A stretch of DNA of 64,000 nucleotides from an uncultured Dorea sp. (GTDB lineage Bacteria > Bacillota > Clostridia > Lachnospirales > Lachnospiraceae): assembly GCA_910588745.1 (NCBI GenBank), contig CAJURK010000009.1, forward strand, positions 1 through 64,000, in the 5' to 3' direction. Below the pieces are notes generated by a model, which saw nothing but the letters and a program-made list of their open reading frames with translations, made no database searches and was not told the DNA's origin. How positions within the stretch are numbered: the stretch's first letter is position 1; every line of letters starts with the position of its first letter. Positions 53,226 to 61,698 of the stretch are shown in pieces. The translations under genes and the position numbers were made by a program.

Positions 53226-53855
53226 TTATTCATTTTTCAAAATATTTGTTTTATTTAACAGATGTAAGAATCCTGTAACAATCTTACCCGTCACAACGAC
53301 TGCAATCACAGTAGCCGGAGTCATCCTGCCTCCCATAAGGACTCCCGCTGCCAGAAATAGAAGATCCAGTCCCCATCGTATCTGATGGTATCTCCAGTTA
53401 GTCCTATGCATCACGCCGTATATCAATGCGTCATAGGAACTTTTCCCGCAATCTGCGTAAATACCAAGGGCAAGCCCAAAAGCAATGGTGCAGACTCCCA
53501 GAAGCATCACTCCATAATTAGCCGGGAACCAGGTACAGGCCGGAAGAACCGCCATCCCTACGTCTATCCCAAAAGAGCAGGCAAAAGGCGCCAGAACCGT
53601 CCCGATGCCAAGCTGTTTGATATCCAGAAAGCAAGTCGCCGCTACCATGACTCCCGAAGCCACCAGACTGGCCGTTCCCACAGGCAGCTCTAAAAACGCT
53701 GCCGTTCCCTGAAACAGCACATTCAGCGCGTCCGCTCCAAGCCCCGTCTGAAGGCAGATTGCATTCCCGAATCCCAGAACTAGGTTGCCAAGGCACAAAA
53801 GCAAAATCCGAAACAGCGCTTTGTCCTTGTCTTTCATAAAGATTTTTGAATCCAT
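53226..53855 (-). CDS. YczE/YitT-like integral membrane protein
   Basis: This 209-aa protein has about five transmembrane helices. The pattern GFGNAICLQTGLGADALNVL, FGLALGIYADCGKSSYDAL and DLLFLAAGVLMGG fits the YczE/YyaS group of uncharacterised membrane proteins. It lies between the LicR-type regulator and the GH4 gene, so it may aid export or efflux linked to the sugar. The start is uncertain: 53855 is chosen as the first plausible family start, whereas the frame extends to 53960. Confidence 0.8.
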   Translation of the reverse strand: MDSKIFMKDKDKALFRILLLCLGNLVLGFGNAICLQTGLGADALNVLFQGTAAFLELPVGTASLVASGVMVAATCFLDIKQLGIGTVLAPFACSFGIDVGMAVLPACTWFPANYGVMLLGVCTIAFGLALGIYADCGKSSYDALIYGVMHRTNWRYHQIRWGLDLLFLAAGVLMGGRMTPATVIAVVVTGKIVTGFLHLLNKTNILKNE

Positions 53856-53881
53856 ATATTTTCCATATTTCCTTTGCAGGA

Positions 53882-55822
53882 TCAACAGATTTCCAGAGAA
53901 TTTGAGATACGGATCAGCGCGTCCGTGAATTCCTCTTCCGTCTCCACCGCTGCAAGGCACCGTATCGCCGACCGCTCTAACGCCATATGCCGGAACAATT
54001 CAAACAAAACTCCGATCTGCTCATTCTGCTTACGTTCCATGGCCAGCAGAAATACAAGCTGTATCTCCTTCTCCTGCAGCTTAATCGCCTGCTTTAATAC
54101 CGCTACGCCGATTGCCGTCTTCTTGGCGAATGTCATCAGCGGATGGGGAAGCATAAACCAGTCGCCGATAAAGGTAGGATAGTTTACTTCCCGCTGGAGT
54201 ACATCCTCTGCAAATTCCCGCACGTCAAAGATACAGTCCTCTCTCTTAAGCGCCGCCGACAACTCCCGGATCACCTGCTCAAACTCTACTTTTTCTCTGT
54301 ATATCCGAATTATTTTGTTGTTAAAATACTCTTTTATGATTTCGCGAAACCGGTAATTCATGCGGATCTTGTGAACCAGCGCGTTCATAGCCGTCAGCGT
54401 ATACTGGTTCGGTATCCCGTCCACCCGGAAGGTTGCCACAGTAGGATGGACGAAGGTATCCATAATCGAGATAATCAAATCTACCGGATGTTCCTTTAGG
54501 TACTGCTCCAGATTATGCTTTGGAAGCATTGCCTCCGTCTCAATCTGATTTTGGAAGTTAGCCTGAATCCAGTTATTAACAATGCTGTTTACGCTGAACC
54601 TGGTAGAGCTGATAATCACTGCTTTCAGCTTCTGATTCACATTTTCCAGGAAATGTTCGACAAAAATTGCTATAAAGGAAATCTCGTCGTCCTGAATATA
54701 ACAGTTCTTATACCGGTACACAATGGATACCATTAGCATGGAAATCTCATAGGCGTAGGGATACTGCTTCTTTACATCATTCAAAATCGGATTCTTCACT
54801 TCGTAGCCGGTTTCCAGCCTCTGCATCATATACTCAATGTGGATCAAGATATTATCATAAAAGCCTTGGGACTGCCACAGGTCAAAATGATATTTCTCCA
54901 TGACGTCGTGGCAGAAATCCTCCAAAATCTGGATGCTTAAGCTATCAATCCCGCTGTCCGCAGAAACCTCCCCGGTCATCTTAAAGCTGTGGAGAAGTCC
55001 TTCTAACACCTGGATATCGCCGTCTCCAAGCTTGATTCCCTGCCCTTTCAGATAATCAAAAAACTTCTCCAGCTCTTCCTTCGCAGACGCCGCGCCTTTC
55101 GGCTCCGCAACCCTGTGATTTCGGTTGTTCCGAACCACCGTAATGTAAACTGCGCTGACGGCCATATAGAGACTGTCGTCGGAGATCTGGATATAACGCC
55201 CGTCAAAATATTCCTTCACCAGGCTTACCATCCAGCCGTATTCCCCCAGGTCAAAATCCTCCTGCAGGAACGTCCGTAAAAACCAGGAAAAATTCCTTGT
55301 CCGATTTTGGGTCTCATTCTTAATAATGCGAAACAAGGTCTGGCGGATATCCGCCTCTTCCCCCTCAATCCACAGCCTGTCCCCGCTCATCTGCAGCAGG
55401 CCGCTCTGATATTCCTGTCTCAGCTTTTTCTGAAAACGGCTGACCTCCTTATACATCGCCGGCTCTGACAGGGCAAGCGCATCCCCGATATCATAAATAT
55501 CCGCCCGCCCCCTGCGAAGAACCATGCCAAGAATCATCCACCCCCGGTCGGACAGCTCCTCTTCCGTCTTTCCATGTTTTTCCGACAAGAAATAATCCCT
55601 CACCGAATCCATTTCCGCCGGTTCGATAAAATACCCCCGCTGCCTGGAAGATTTGATTACGCTTTCGCTCTCCCAGATGCGGTTAATCTCGCTGATTTCA
55701 TTCCGAACAGTACGAGAAGACACCTCCAGATACTCCGCCAGTTTCGTACCCGTAACTCCCTGTACATTATTTAATAACATTTCCAGCAACTTTGACTGTC
55801 TTCTCGTAAGCATATGTATCAC
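53882..55822 (-). CDS. LicR/MtlR-type PRD transcriptional activator with EIIA domain
   Basis: This 646-aa BglG/LicR-family regulator has an N-terminal helix-turn-helix (GVTGTKLAEYLEVSSRTVRNEI) and a second winged helix. Two PRD domains follow (about 185-295 and 300-410, with histidines for PTS phosphorylation), then a IIB-like stretch and a C-terminal IIA-type (PtsN) domain (about 500-640, LPHPLMTFAKK). It is activated or inhibited by PTS phosphorylation according to sugar supply. It is located after the IIC gene, and the probable operator is the 57.2-kb inverted repeat. A GTG start with AAAGGAG 6 bases upstream fits best; ATG 55813 is the alternative. Confidence 0.92.
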   Translation of the reverse strand: MIHMLTRRQSKLLEMLLNNVQGVTGTKLAEYLEVSSRTVRNEISEINRIWESESVIKSSRQRGYFIEPAEMDSVRDYFLSEKHGKTEEELSDRGWMILGMVLRRGRADIYDIGDALALSEPAMYKEVSRFQKKLRQEYQSGLLQMSGDRLWIEGEEADIRQTLFRIIKNETQNRTRNFSWFLRTFLQEDFDLGEYGWMVSLVKEYFDGRYIQISDDSLYMAVSAVYITVVRNNRNHRVAEPKGAASAKEELEKFFDYLKGQGIKLGDGDIQVLEGLLHSFKMTGEVSADSGIDSLSIQILEDFCHDVMEKYHFDLWQSQGFYDNILIHIEYMMQRLETGYEVKNPILNDVKKQYPYAYEISMLMVSIVYRYKNCYIQDDEISFIAIFVEHFLENVNQKLKAVIISSTRFSVNSIVNNWIQANFQNQIETEAMLPKHNLEQYLKEHPVDLIISIMDTFVHPTVATFRVDGIPNQYTLTAMNALVHKIRMNYRFREIIKEYFNNKIIRIYREKVEFEQVIRELSAALKREDCIFDVREFAEDVLQREVNYPTFIGDWFMLPHPLMTFAKKTAIGVAVLKQAIKLQEKEIQLVFLLAMERKQNEQIGVLFELFRHMALERSAIRCLAAVETEEEFTDALIRISNSLEIC

Positions 55823-55833
55823 CCATTGCTCCT

Positions 55834-57099
55834 TTACGCCGCTTCTCCCTGTTCCTTCTTCAGCTCGTCTGCTTCCATCATCTTAAAGAATGGATAATAG
55901 AATATCGTCATAATAATCAGATTTACAAATACCAACGCCACACATTTCCAGTCCAGCGTCATTAAGAACGCGCCGACTCCCGGCGGAAGGAATCCCGGAG
56001 GGCCTGCAATCGGCTTCCCTACAAGGCCGCTTGTCATAGACAGATAAGTAATGACTGTAATCACCAGCGGACCGAATACAAACGGAATAAACAGAAACGG
56101 ATTCAGGATAATCGGCGCTCCGAAAATAATCGGCTCATTAATTCCGAAAATGCTCGGTACAATTCCCACCGTTCCGATGGACTTCAAAGACTGCGCCTTA
56201 GATCGCATCATCATCAGCACCAGTCCTAACGTCAGGCCGGAGCCGGTAACTTGAAGAACCGCGTAAAACAGGCCGAACGTAAAAATATGATCTACGGATG
56301 AACCCGCGGCATAATTCGCCATATTCTCCGCCTCGTAAGCAATCGCAAAAGACGCCCATACCGCAGAGGTGATGGAAGGTCCGTGAAGGCCGAAGAACCA
56401 TAAAAACTGTGTCAGGAAGATGACCAGCAGCAGCGCCGGAAGGGTATCCATGGTGCTGATAGCCGGAGCCAGGATGCTCATAATAAACGCAGGGAATACC
56501 TTTCCTGAAAAAGCAAGGCTGATATTCGCAACCGTTACTGCAATCACTGCGTTTACCACCAACGGAATCAGAGCCGCAAAGCTTTCCCCTACCATCGAAG
56601 GAACACTGTCCGGAAGCTTAATGATAATGTTCTTCTTTTTCAGCAATCTTGTCACTTCCACGCTCAGGATTGCAGAAACGATACACGTGAACAGTCCCGA
56701 CGCTCCTAAATAGGAAATATCCATGCCGCCTTCAATGGAAAGACCGCTCAAAATCAAATGTACCATAATTGCGGTGGCGCCTGTTAAGTTGCCGCAGATA
56801 CCGTAATTCTTCGCCAGCGCAATCGCAATAAACATAGCCGCGTAAATGGACAGCATATCGGTAGTAAACATCCCCGCATAGGTAAATACAGACATATGCG
56901 CATTCAGGAAATCATACACCGGGCCGCTTCCGAGCAGATTAGCAACCGCAAGCGGAAGAAGGCTGATCGAACCGACTATAATAATCGGGACAATGGAAAT
57001 CATGCCGTCTTTAATCGCCTGCAGATGCTTTTGCTGTTCCACTTTATTCGCGATCGGCATCATGTACTTCATTAATGTGTCTTGAAACTTGGAATTCAT
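55834..57099 (-). CDS. PTS lactose/cellobiose-family permease component IIC
   Basis: This 421-aa sugar channel has about ten membrane segments. Family motifs include MMPIANKVEQQKHLQAI, LWFFGLHGPSI and IFGINEPIIFGAPIILNP. It is first in the operon IIC, LicR-type regulator, YczE-like, GH4, IIB, IIA. The specificity cannot be read from the sequence. Confidence 0.95.
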   Translation of the reverse strand: MNSKFQDTLMKYMMPIANKVEQQKHLQAIKDGMISIVPIIIVGSISLLPLAVANLLGSGPVYDFLNAHMSVFTYAGMFTTDMLSIYAAMFIAIALAKNYGICGNLTGATAIMVHLILSGLSIEGGMDISYLGASGLFTCIVSAILSVEVTRLLKKKNIIIKLPDSVPSMVGESFAALIPLVVNAVIAVTVANISLAFSGKVFPAFIMSILAPAISTMDTLPALLLVIFLTQFLWFFGLHGPSITSAVWASFAIAYEAENMANYAAGSSVDHIFTFGLFYAVLQVTGSGLTLGLVLMMMRSKAQSLKSIGTVGIVPSIFGINEPIIFGAPIILNPFLFIPFVFGPLVITVITYLSMTSGLVGKPIAGPPGFLPPGVGAFLMTLDWKCVALVFVNLIIMTIFYYPFFKMMEADELKKEQGEAA

Positions 57100-57237
57100 A
57101 GCTTTTCTCCTTAGAATAATAATAACGCCCTGACGTCAAAGGCCCTGTACAGTCCGCAATTGCTCTAATTACCGTTATGATCCGGTTCGCGCGCATATAG
57201 AAACAGATCATTTCTGCAGACCATACGAACTATCCTA

Positions 57238-57308
57238 ATTATAGAAAATTGACAAATAAAAAACAAATACACTTTTGCCACTTGTATAGGAATCACAAAA
57301 GTGTATTT
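57238..57308 (-). promoter_or_regulatory. Promoter and PRD-activator operator of the GH4/PTS operon
   Basis: A perfect inverted repeat of 13 bases, AAATACACTTTTG and CAAAAGTGTATTT (57265-57277 and 57296-57308), has 18 bases between its arms. On the minus strand TTGTTT (57261-57266) and TATAAT (57238-57243) are 17 bases apart. The proximal arm therefore overlaps the -35 box, as expected for a LicR/MtlR-type activator site. Confidence 0.65.
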
Positions 57309-57515
57309 CCACATAAAGCGGAAGTCTTTTTCCACGAAAGACGAAGATAAAAAAGCAGAGTCCTGCACGGCCAGCACAGAAAAAGCAGATCGGAAATCAA
57401 ACAATTGAAGCAAAAAAAGAACGAACTTGAAGCCAGACTCCGCACAGAAAGGATGCATCCTGGGCGGGAGCGCCGCGCTGTTTTGCGCCGCGGTTCTCTT
57501 GTACGCGAAACGGGT
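57309..57515. other. Intergenic region, no gene recognised
   Basis: This stretch lies between the operator and the small membrane gene. Short open frames exist on both strands but lack ribosome sites and family signals. A GC-rich hairpin (around GCCGCGC and GCGCCGC, 57,470-57,495) may terminate the minus-strand DUF4230 group. Confidence 0.4.
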
Positions 57516-57731
57516 CTATGTACGGGAACAAATCAGGGATACTACGCCCGCAACCACCAAAACCGGCAGCGCCACATAAAACAATCCGGCAAACACAAGA
57601 GTAATCAGCACAAAGGGCACCAGCAGGATCGTAAATAAAATCTTTAAGAGCCCCCAGGATGCCTTAACCGCAAATAAAAATAATTTGCCAAATATCAAAA
57701 AAGTAAATAATACAAATAAAAGTGTAAACAT
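57516..57731 (-). CDS. Small hydrophobic membrane protein
   Basis: This 71-aa protein consists almost entirely of two long hydrophobic helices (about 2-22 and 30-66), with a KASWGLLK turn between. The start has GAGGT upstream and lies 9 bp after the second DUF4230 gene. It is not recognised, but the position and ribosome site support it as a real member of the DUF4230 operon. Confidence 0.7.
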   Translation of the reverse strand: MFTLLFVLFTFLIFGKLFLFAVKASWGLLKILFTILLVPFVLITLVFAGLFYVALPVLVVAGVVSLICSRT

Positions 57732-57740
57732 TTTTCAACC

Positions 57741-58439
57741 TCACATTCTCTTTACGTGTTCCGACGGCTCGAATGCCGATGCGTCCGCATCTTTCCACGA
57801 AATCCGGTATTCCACTCCCGCCATTCGGCCAATCTGACGGATGTAATTTGCAATCAGTTCTTTTGCCTGCATCCTAGCCGTATTCAAAAGAGCAGGGTTC
57901 TTCTCGACCTCTTCTTTCATATCTGCCTGTGCTTTCTCGATTGCCCTGGTCTGGTCGCCGGCCGTAATCGGATTCTTTTGGAACCACCGGTCTTTTGAAA
58001 TCACATAAGATTCCTCATTCCAAGAATCCGGCTCGACGGTACAGGTAACCTTCGGCCGGGGAAGGGTTATGATAATCTCATTTCCATTCTGCTCCATTTT
58101 TATTAGGTCAGACTGATAGCTAATCTCTGCAATCCCTGTATACTCAATCCAGAAGGGTCGTTCTTTTTCCCCGAAATGAAACAGCCCCCTGCCAGGTTCT
58201 TTGGTGGATTTTGCCACATTATGGTAATAGCATTCCAGGGTTGCCAGTTCGCAAATGCTCTGCACCCGCCCTAAATCCGGGACGGGGACTTTGACGTCTT
58301 CCACCGAAGCTTTCCGAATATCCGCCGGCTTTCCCTGCGCCTCCGAATACCGTTTCACAGAATAGCCCGTAACCGCAATTACAATCCCTATGATACATAT
58401 TAACACAAAAGGCTTCTTGAATCTACCCATCCTCTCCAT
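57741..58439 (-). CDS. DUF4230 family membrane protein (second copy)
   Basis: This 232-aa protein has an N-terminal transmembrane helix (about 8-26) and an extracytoplasmic DUF4230 domain (IVQSICELATLECYYHNV, GRGLFHFGEKERPFWIEYTG, IIITLPRPKVTCTVEPDS). The closing helix ends AFEPSEHVKRM. The function is unknown. It overlaps the first copy by 17 bp, so the two are coupled. The start may be ATG 58439 or 58430; the ribosome site is built from the previous gene's last codons. Confidence 0.88.
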   Translation of the reverse strand: MERMGRFKKPFVLICIIGIVIAVTGYSVKRYSEAQGKPADIRKASVEDVKVPVPDLGRVQSICELATLECYYHNVAKSTKEPGRGLFHFGEKERPFWIEYTGIAEISYQSDLIKMEQNGNEIIITLPRPKVTCTVEPDSWNEESYVISKDRWFQKNPITAGDQTRAIEKAQADMKEEVEKNPALLNTARMQAKELIANYIRQIGRMAGVEYRISWKDADASAFEPSEHVKRM

Positions 58440-59034
58440 ACGCCAGCACTTTAACCGTATACTCCGTTCCCCTTTCCATCTGATTTACCCATGGTTCTAC
58501 CAACGCCTTTTCCGCCGCTTTCGCCGATTCCTCCGCATTGGCTCTGATATCCGTATCCACCCGCGCCCGTTCCGCCAGATCTTCGCAGGCTGCCCTATAC
58601 GCCTCCTGAGCCACAGTCTCGGTATTATATTTCTCATCCTCAAATATATACTCCATTGTTCCTGGATTTACCTGGGGTCCCGTTACCGCCGCCTCCGGCA
58701 GCCGGATATAAATTGTATTGGACTCTTCATCTAAAAAAACTTCGATCTTCCTCACATCAAAACCGGCTTTTACCGTTCCCTCATAAGCCACATAATATTT
58801 TACCGTTTCACCATCCTCGTCATATACGGCAGTATAACCGTTGTATGGATATTCCGCGGTATACAAACTCCCTTTCCTAACGGTCTCCTCCAGCATACTT
58901 TCCGTAACCGTGGCCACCTCCCCTTCCTTCCCTGCAAGAAATTCCCTGCCTTTCCTTGTAATGTCAGGAACATACCGATACTTTATATTCCAAATAATCA
59001 CGGACGCAAGTATGATGACAAAGCATGCAAACAA
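58423..59034 (-). CDS. DUF4230 family membrane protein (first copy), N-terminus uncertain
   Basis: This protein has at least 203 aa, with a transmembrane helix (FACFVIILASVIIWNI) and a DUF4230 domain (VATVTESMLEETVRKGSLYTAEYPYNG). The given start is TTG 59034 with AGAGG 7 bases upstream. However, an ATG at 59119 with GGAAGGAGG just before it opens a frame that would join this gene only by losing one A in a run of seven (59099-59105). Either the start is TTG or there is a slip or sequence error. Confidence 0.8.
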   Translation of the reverse strand: MFACFVIILASVIIWNIKYRYVPDITRKGREFLAGKEGEVATVTESMLEETVRKGSLYTAEYPYNGYTAVYDEDGETVKYYVAYEGTVKAGFDVRKIEVFLDEESNTIYIRLPEAAVTGPQVNPGTMEYIFEDEKYNTETVAQEAYRAACEDLAERARVDTDIRANAEESAKAAEKALVEPWVNQMERGTEYTVKVLAYGEDG

Positions 59035-59166
59035 CGCCGCGCCTCTTTTTCCGGGCGAGCGCTTTTGCCCGGCTTTCTTTTCCGCTCCTGGAAACTCCTT
59101 TTTTTCCTCGATTTTTCATTCCTCCTTCCGCCATGTTGCTGCTTGTTCGCGGACGCGGGCAAATTA

Positions 59167-59310
59167 GTAACAGTTCAGCCTGCCTGCTTCACTGTTACGG
59201 AATCCGCCCATTTTAAAATTTGCCTGCGGCAAAGGGGCAGATTCCTGGCTACTCCAGTTCATTGGCTGCTAACTGCGCAGCAAGTGCGCAGTTGCAGGCT
59301 GAACTGTTAC
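59167..59310. repeat. 144-bp element with 17-bp terminal inverted repeats
   Basis: The arms GTAACAGTTCAGCCTGC and GCAGGCTGAACTGTTAC (59167-59183 and 59294-59310) are perfect. Inside, next to the right arm, is a hairpin AACTGCGCA-GCAAG-TGCGCAGTT. It is located between divergent DUF4230 and His-rich genes, and resembles a small non-autonomous mobile element. Confidence 0.75.
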
Positions 59311-59394
59311 GCAAATTATACCATTCTACTTATATTTTATATTTTTTCCTGTTAAAACATGATATAATAATAAAAAAATCAGGAGGACTCTGCC

Positions 59395-59619
59395 ATGCAC
59401 GAGCATCATCACACCCACGAAACCGCCCGCTCCCGCGAGGAGACTCTGGCTTTATTGAATTATATGCTGAATCACAACCGCAGCCACGCGGAAGAACTTC
59501 ATGAACTGGCTCATAATCTTTCGGAAGAGGAAACTTCTCTGCTCCGGGAAGCTGTGCATGATTTCAACCGCGGCAATGAGAAACTGGCCGCAATCCTGGC
59601 CATGATGAAAGGAGAATAA
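59395..59619 (+). CDS. Histidine-rich small protein, likely metal binding
   Basis: This 74-aa protein begins MHEHHHTHETA, a nickel- or cobalt-binding-like histidine cluster. An amphipathic helical region with further histidines follows (NHNRSHAEELHELAHNL). It is encoded 4 bases before cooT with AAAGGAG shared between them, so it probably buffers or delivers nickel with CooT. The upstream AGGAGGA supports the start. Confidence 0.85.
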   Translation: MHEHHHTHETARSREETLALLNYMLNHNRSHAEELHELAHNLSEEETSLLREAVHDFNRGNEKLAAILAMMKGE

Positions 59620-59623
59620 ATTC

Positions 59624-59824
59624 ATGTGTCTTTCAACCGTATATGAGAAACGGCCTGACGGCGACGCTCTTTTGTGCCGCAACATAGCAAACGTCCGCAT
59701 CCAGCCGGACAAGCTGACCTTTGTAGATATCATGGGAATCCAGACCGAATATCCGGGGCAGCTCTGCAGCCTGGATTTTATGGAGAACAAAATCATAGTC
59801 CGAAGCGCTGACAAAGCAACGTAA
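59624..59824 (+). CDS. cooT: CooT-family nickel-binding protein
   Basis: This 66-aa protein is a CooT-like dimeric nickel chaperone: start MCLSTVYEK with the conserved Cys2, and pattern NVRIQPDKLTFVDIMGI and LDFMENKIIV. CooT delivers nickel to carbon monoxide dehydrogenase in the species where it is studied. It is paired with the His-rich protein upstream and convergent with an acetyl-CoA-synthase-like orphan gene. Confidence 0.88.
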   Translation: MCLSTVYEKRPDGDALLCRNIANVRIQPDKLTFVDIMGIQTEYPGQLCSLDFMENKIIVRSADKAT

Positions 59825-59873
59825 CCTCCCGCTCCGGGTCGTTGACTTTATTCCCAGCGCCGTGTCTCCCACA

Positions 59874-59930
59874 AAAAAGCTGCGGGACAGAACATGCCTT
59901 TCCTGGCTTTTCTGTCACACAGCTTCATTT
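59874..59930. terminator. Bidirectional terminator between cooT and the ACS-like gene
   Basis: AAGCTG..GACAGAA and TTCTGTC..CAGCTT form a long imperfect stem around a 21-base centre, with A6 before and T6 after. It serves both convergent genes. Confidence 0.85.
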
Positions 59931-59934
59931 TTTA

Positions 59935-60648
59935 TCATTTATTTCTTCCGAAATGAAGTTCCCGCATTCCCTCCACCTGGTCGCACACAGGTTTCAAGCT
60001 GCAGCTTCCGCAGTCTGCGGGCAGTCCGTCCAGAATATGCGTCAGCGTCCTGGTAATATCCGACGACTTTTTCGCATTTTCCCGAAGCGTCTGGTAAGGA
60101 GCTTCCGCAGCCGTAATAAAGATGAGCTGAACCTGCAGTACGTTGGGATTTTGCAGGTACCGGCGGATAAAATCAAATCCGACGCCGCGAAAGGAAATTC
60201 CTTTTTTCAGGGCAATCCTGCTCACTCTCACCTGTTCCCTGAAATCTCCCGATGAAATCCGAAACATATATCCTTTGGGAAACACATGATATTTCACAAA
60301 TTCCATATCCCGAATCGCCTTATAAGCCGCCTCGTCCTCTTCCCCTAACTGTGTCGTCCTAATCAGGGCAATCCGGGCATAGGGCGTATCTTTCTTAATC
60401 TCCCGCAGATCCGGCCCGTACAGCGCTACCTGGTTCTCTCCGATTAATCCGCCATCCGTCGTCACGCAGGTATAATTTACTGCCGGCAGGCCGCTTCCTC
60501 CCAGCTCATAGGCGGCGTCCCGCTGCAGTACCAGCTCGCTTACCCCTGCATCCGGCCAGGCTCCCTGTTCCGCGTAAGTCCAAACCTTAGGCTTATACGG
60601 ACTCATCTGTTCTCTTGTAGAACGGATGACGGCGTCATATAGTTTCAT
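59935..60648 (-). CDS. Orphan protein similar to the middle domain of acetyl-CoA synthase (AcsB/CdhC)
   Basis: This 237-aa protein matches, as I recall, the alpha/beta middle domain of the CODH/ACS acetyl-CoA synthase subunit. The segment EQVRVSRIALKKGISFRGVG and VLQVQLIFIT correspond to RVS-A-KG-F and VQVTIFTD in Moorella AcsB. The C-terminus CGSCSLKPVCDQVEGMRELHF has three cysteines that could hold metal. The nickel A-cluster and CODH-binding domains are missing. GAGGAAACG precedes the start, and a small membrane protein gene is 7 bp upstream. It is next to CooT. Confidence 0.65.
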   Translation of the reverse strand: MKLYDAVIRSTREQMSPYKPKVWTYAEQGAWPDAGVSELVLQRDAAYELGGSGLPAVNYTCVTTDGGLIGENQVALYGPDLREIKKDTPYARIALIRTTQLGEEDEAAYKAIRDMEFVKYHVFPKGYMFRISSGDFREQVRVSRIALKKGISFRGVGFDFIRRYLQNPNVLQVQLIFITAAEAPYQTLRENAKKSSDITRTLTHILDGLPADCGSCSLKPVCDQVEGMRELHFGRNK

Positions 60649-60655
60649 CGTTTCC

Positions 60656-60820
60656 TCAGAACTGGATATCTCTCAGGGAGTCTTTCTTATCGTGGAACTT
60701 ATTGAGCCAGTTGTAAATGAATCCCACGAGCTTCATATCCAGGTTTAACATATAAATGGTAAACAACACGCTAAATGATATTCCGATTATCTTGAACAAA
60801 ATCTTCAGTACTTTTTTCAT
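60656..60820 (-). CDS. Small single-span membrane protein
   Basis: This 54-aa ORF starts MKKVLKILFKIIGISFSVLF. It has one hydrophobic helix (about 5-28) and a charged tail (NKFHDKKDSLRDIQF). An AGGGATTGAT-like ribosome site precedes the ATG, and the stop is 7 bases before the ACS-like gene. It sits between that gene and the dehydratase activator, so it is probably part of that transcript. The family is not recognised. Confidence 0.6.
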   Translation of the reverse strand: MKKVLKILFKIIGISFSVLFTIYMLNLDMKLVGFIYNWLNKFHDKKDSLRDIQF

Positions 60821-60863
60821 ATCAATCCCTCTTTTTCTGCCTGCGCCCCTTTACGCCGCCCCA

Positions 60864-61670
60864 CTAACGCGACGCCAAACCGGCCAGCCCTTTTTTCCTT
60901 GCGTACTCCGCTGCTCCTAAGGCTCCCATCAACTGCGGGTCAATCGGCAGATCAATCACCTTTAATTTCAATACATGCTCAATGGCATTTTTCAGGCCCT
61001 CGTTCTTCGCACAGCCTCCGGTCAGGGTAATCGCCGTTGTAGCTCCCGCCTTTTTCGCCATAACAAAGCAGCGCTTTGCAACCGCCATCTGGATACCCGC
61101 CGCGATCTCATTCATCGGTTTTCCTTCGCCTACCAGCGTAATTACTTCGCTCTCGGCAAACACAGTACACTGGGCGGTAATCGGAATTACATTCTTTGTC
61201 GTCAGGGACAGCTTCGAAAAATCGGTAAGCGACATCTCAAAACTCCTTGCCATCGCCTCAAAAAACCGCCCCGTACCTGCGGCGCATTTATCATTCATGG
61301 CAAAATTTTTCACCGTTCCGTCCGTGTCAATGCTAATTCCCTTTACGTCCTGGCCGCCGATATCAATAATCGCCTTTACCGCAGGATCCGTCACATGAAC
61401 TCCCATCGCGTGACAGGAAATCTCGGAGATATTCTCGTCTGCAAAGGGAACCTTATTACGGCCGTATCCCGTTCCGATTAAATAACACAAATCCTGCGCA
61501 GACCCTAACTCCGGCACCTGTCCCACTACTTCTTCCATGGACATCTTGGCCGAAACTTCCGAATTAATCTTGCTCCGGATCGTAGTATGAGCCGCAAGCC
61601 TGCCGTTCTCATCTATTATTACAGCTTTCGTATAGGTAGAGCCCACGTCGCATCCTCCGAAATATTTCAT
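60864..61670 (-). CDS. 2-hydroxyacyl-CoA dehydratase activator ATPase (HgdC/BadF-BcrA family)
   Basis: This 268-aa homodimeric ASKHA ATPase injects a low-potential electron into the dehydratase. It has the phosphate loop DVGSTYTKAVI, IDIGGQDVKGI, and two cysteines that hold the bridging [4Fe-4S] cluster (NDKCAAGTGRFFE and ITAQCTVFAESE). LTGGCAKNEGLKNAIE completes the ATPase fold. The start at 61670 is 8 bases after GGAGG; ATG 61676 is closer. It is downstream of the dehydratase subunits, and the window's ferredoxin could be its donor. Confidence 0.93.
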   Translation of the reverse strand: MKYFGGCDVGSTYTKAVIIDENGRLAAHTTIRSKINSEVSAKMSMEEVVGQVPELGSAQDLCYLIGTGYGRNKVPFADENISEISCHAMGVHVTDPAVKAIIDIGGQDVKGISIDTDGTVKNFAMNDKCAAGTGRFFEAMARSFEMSLTDFSKLSLTTKNVIPITAQCTVFAESEVITLVGEGKPMNEIAAGIQMAVAKRCFVMAKKAGATTAITLTGGCAKNEGLKNAIEHVLKLKVIDLPIDPQLMGALGAAEYARKKGLAGLASR

Positions 61671-61698
61671 AATCATTACCTCCTATCCGATGATACCG

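Noticed and set aside
57165..57458. Minus-strand frame over the 57.2-kb operator
   Set aside because: It overlaps the promoter and inverted repeat and has no ribosome site or family signal.
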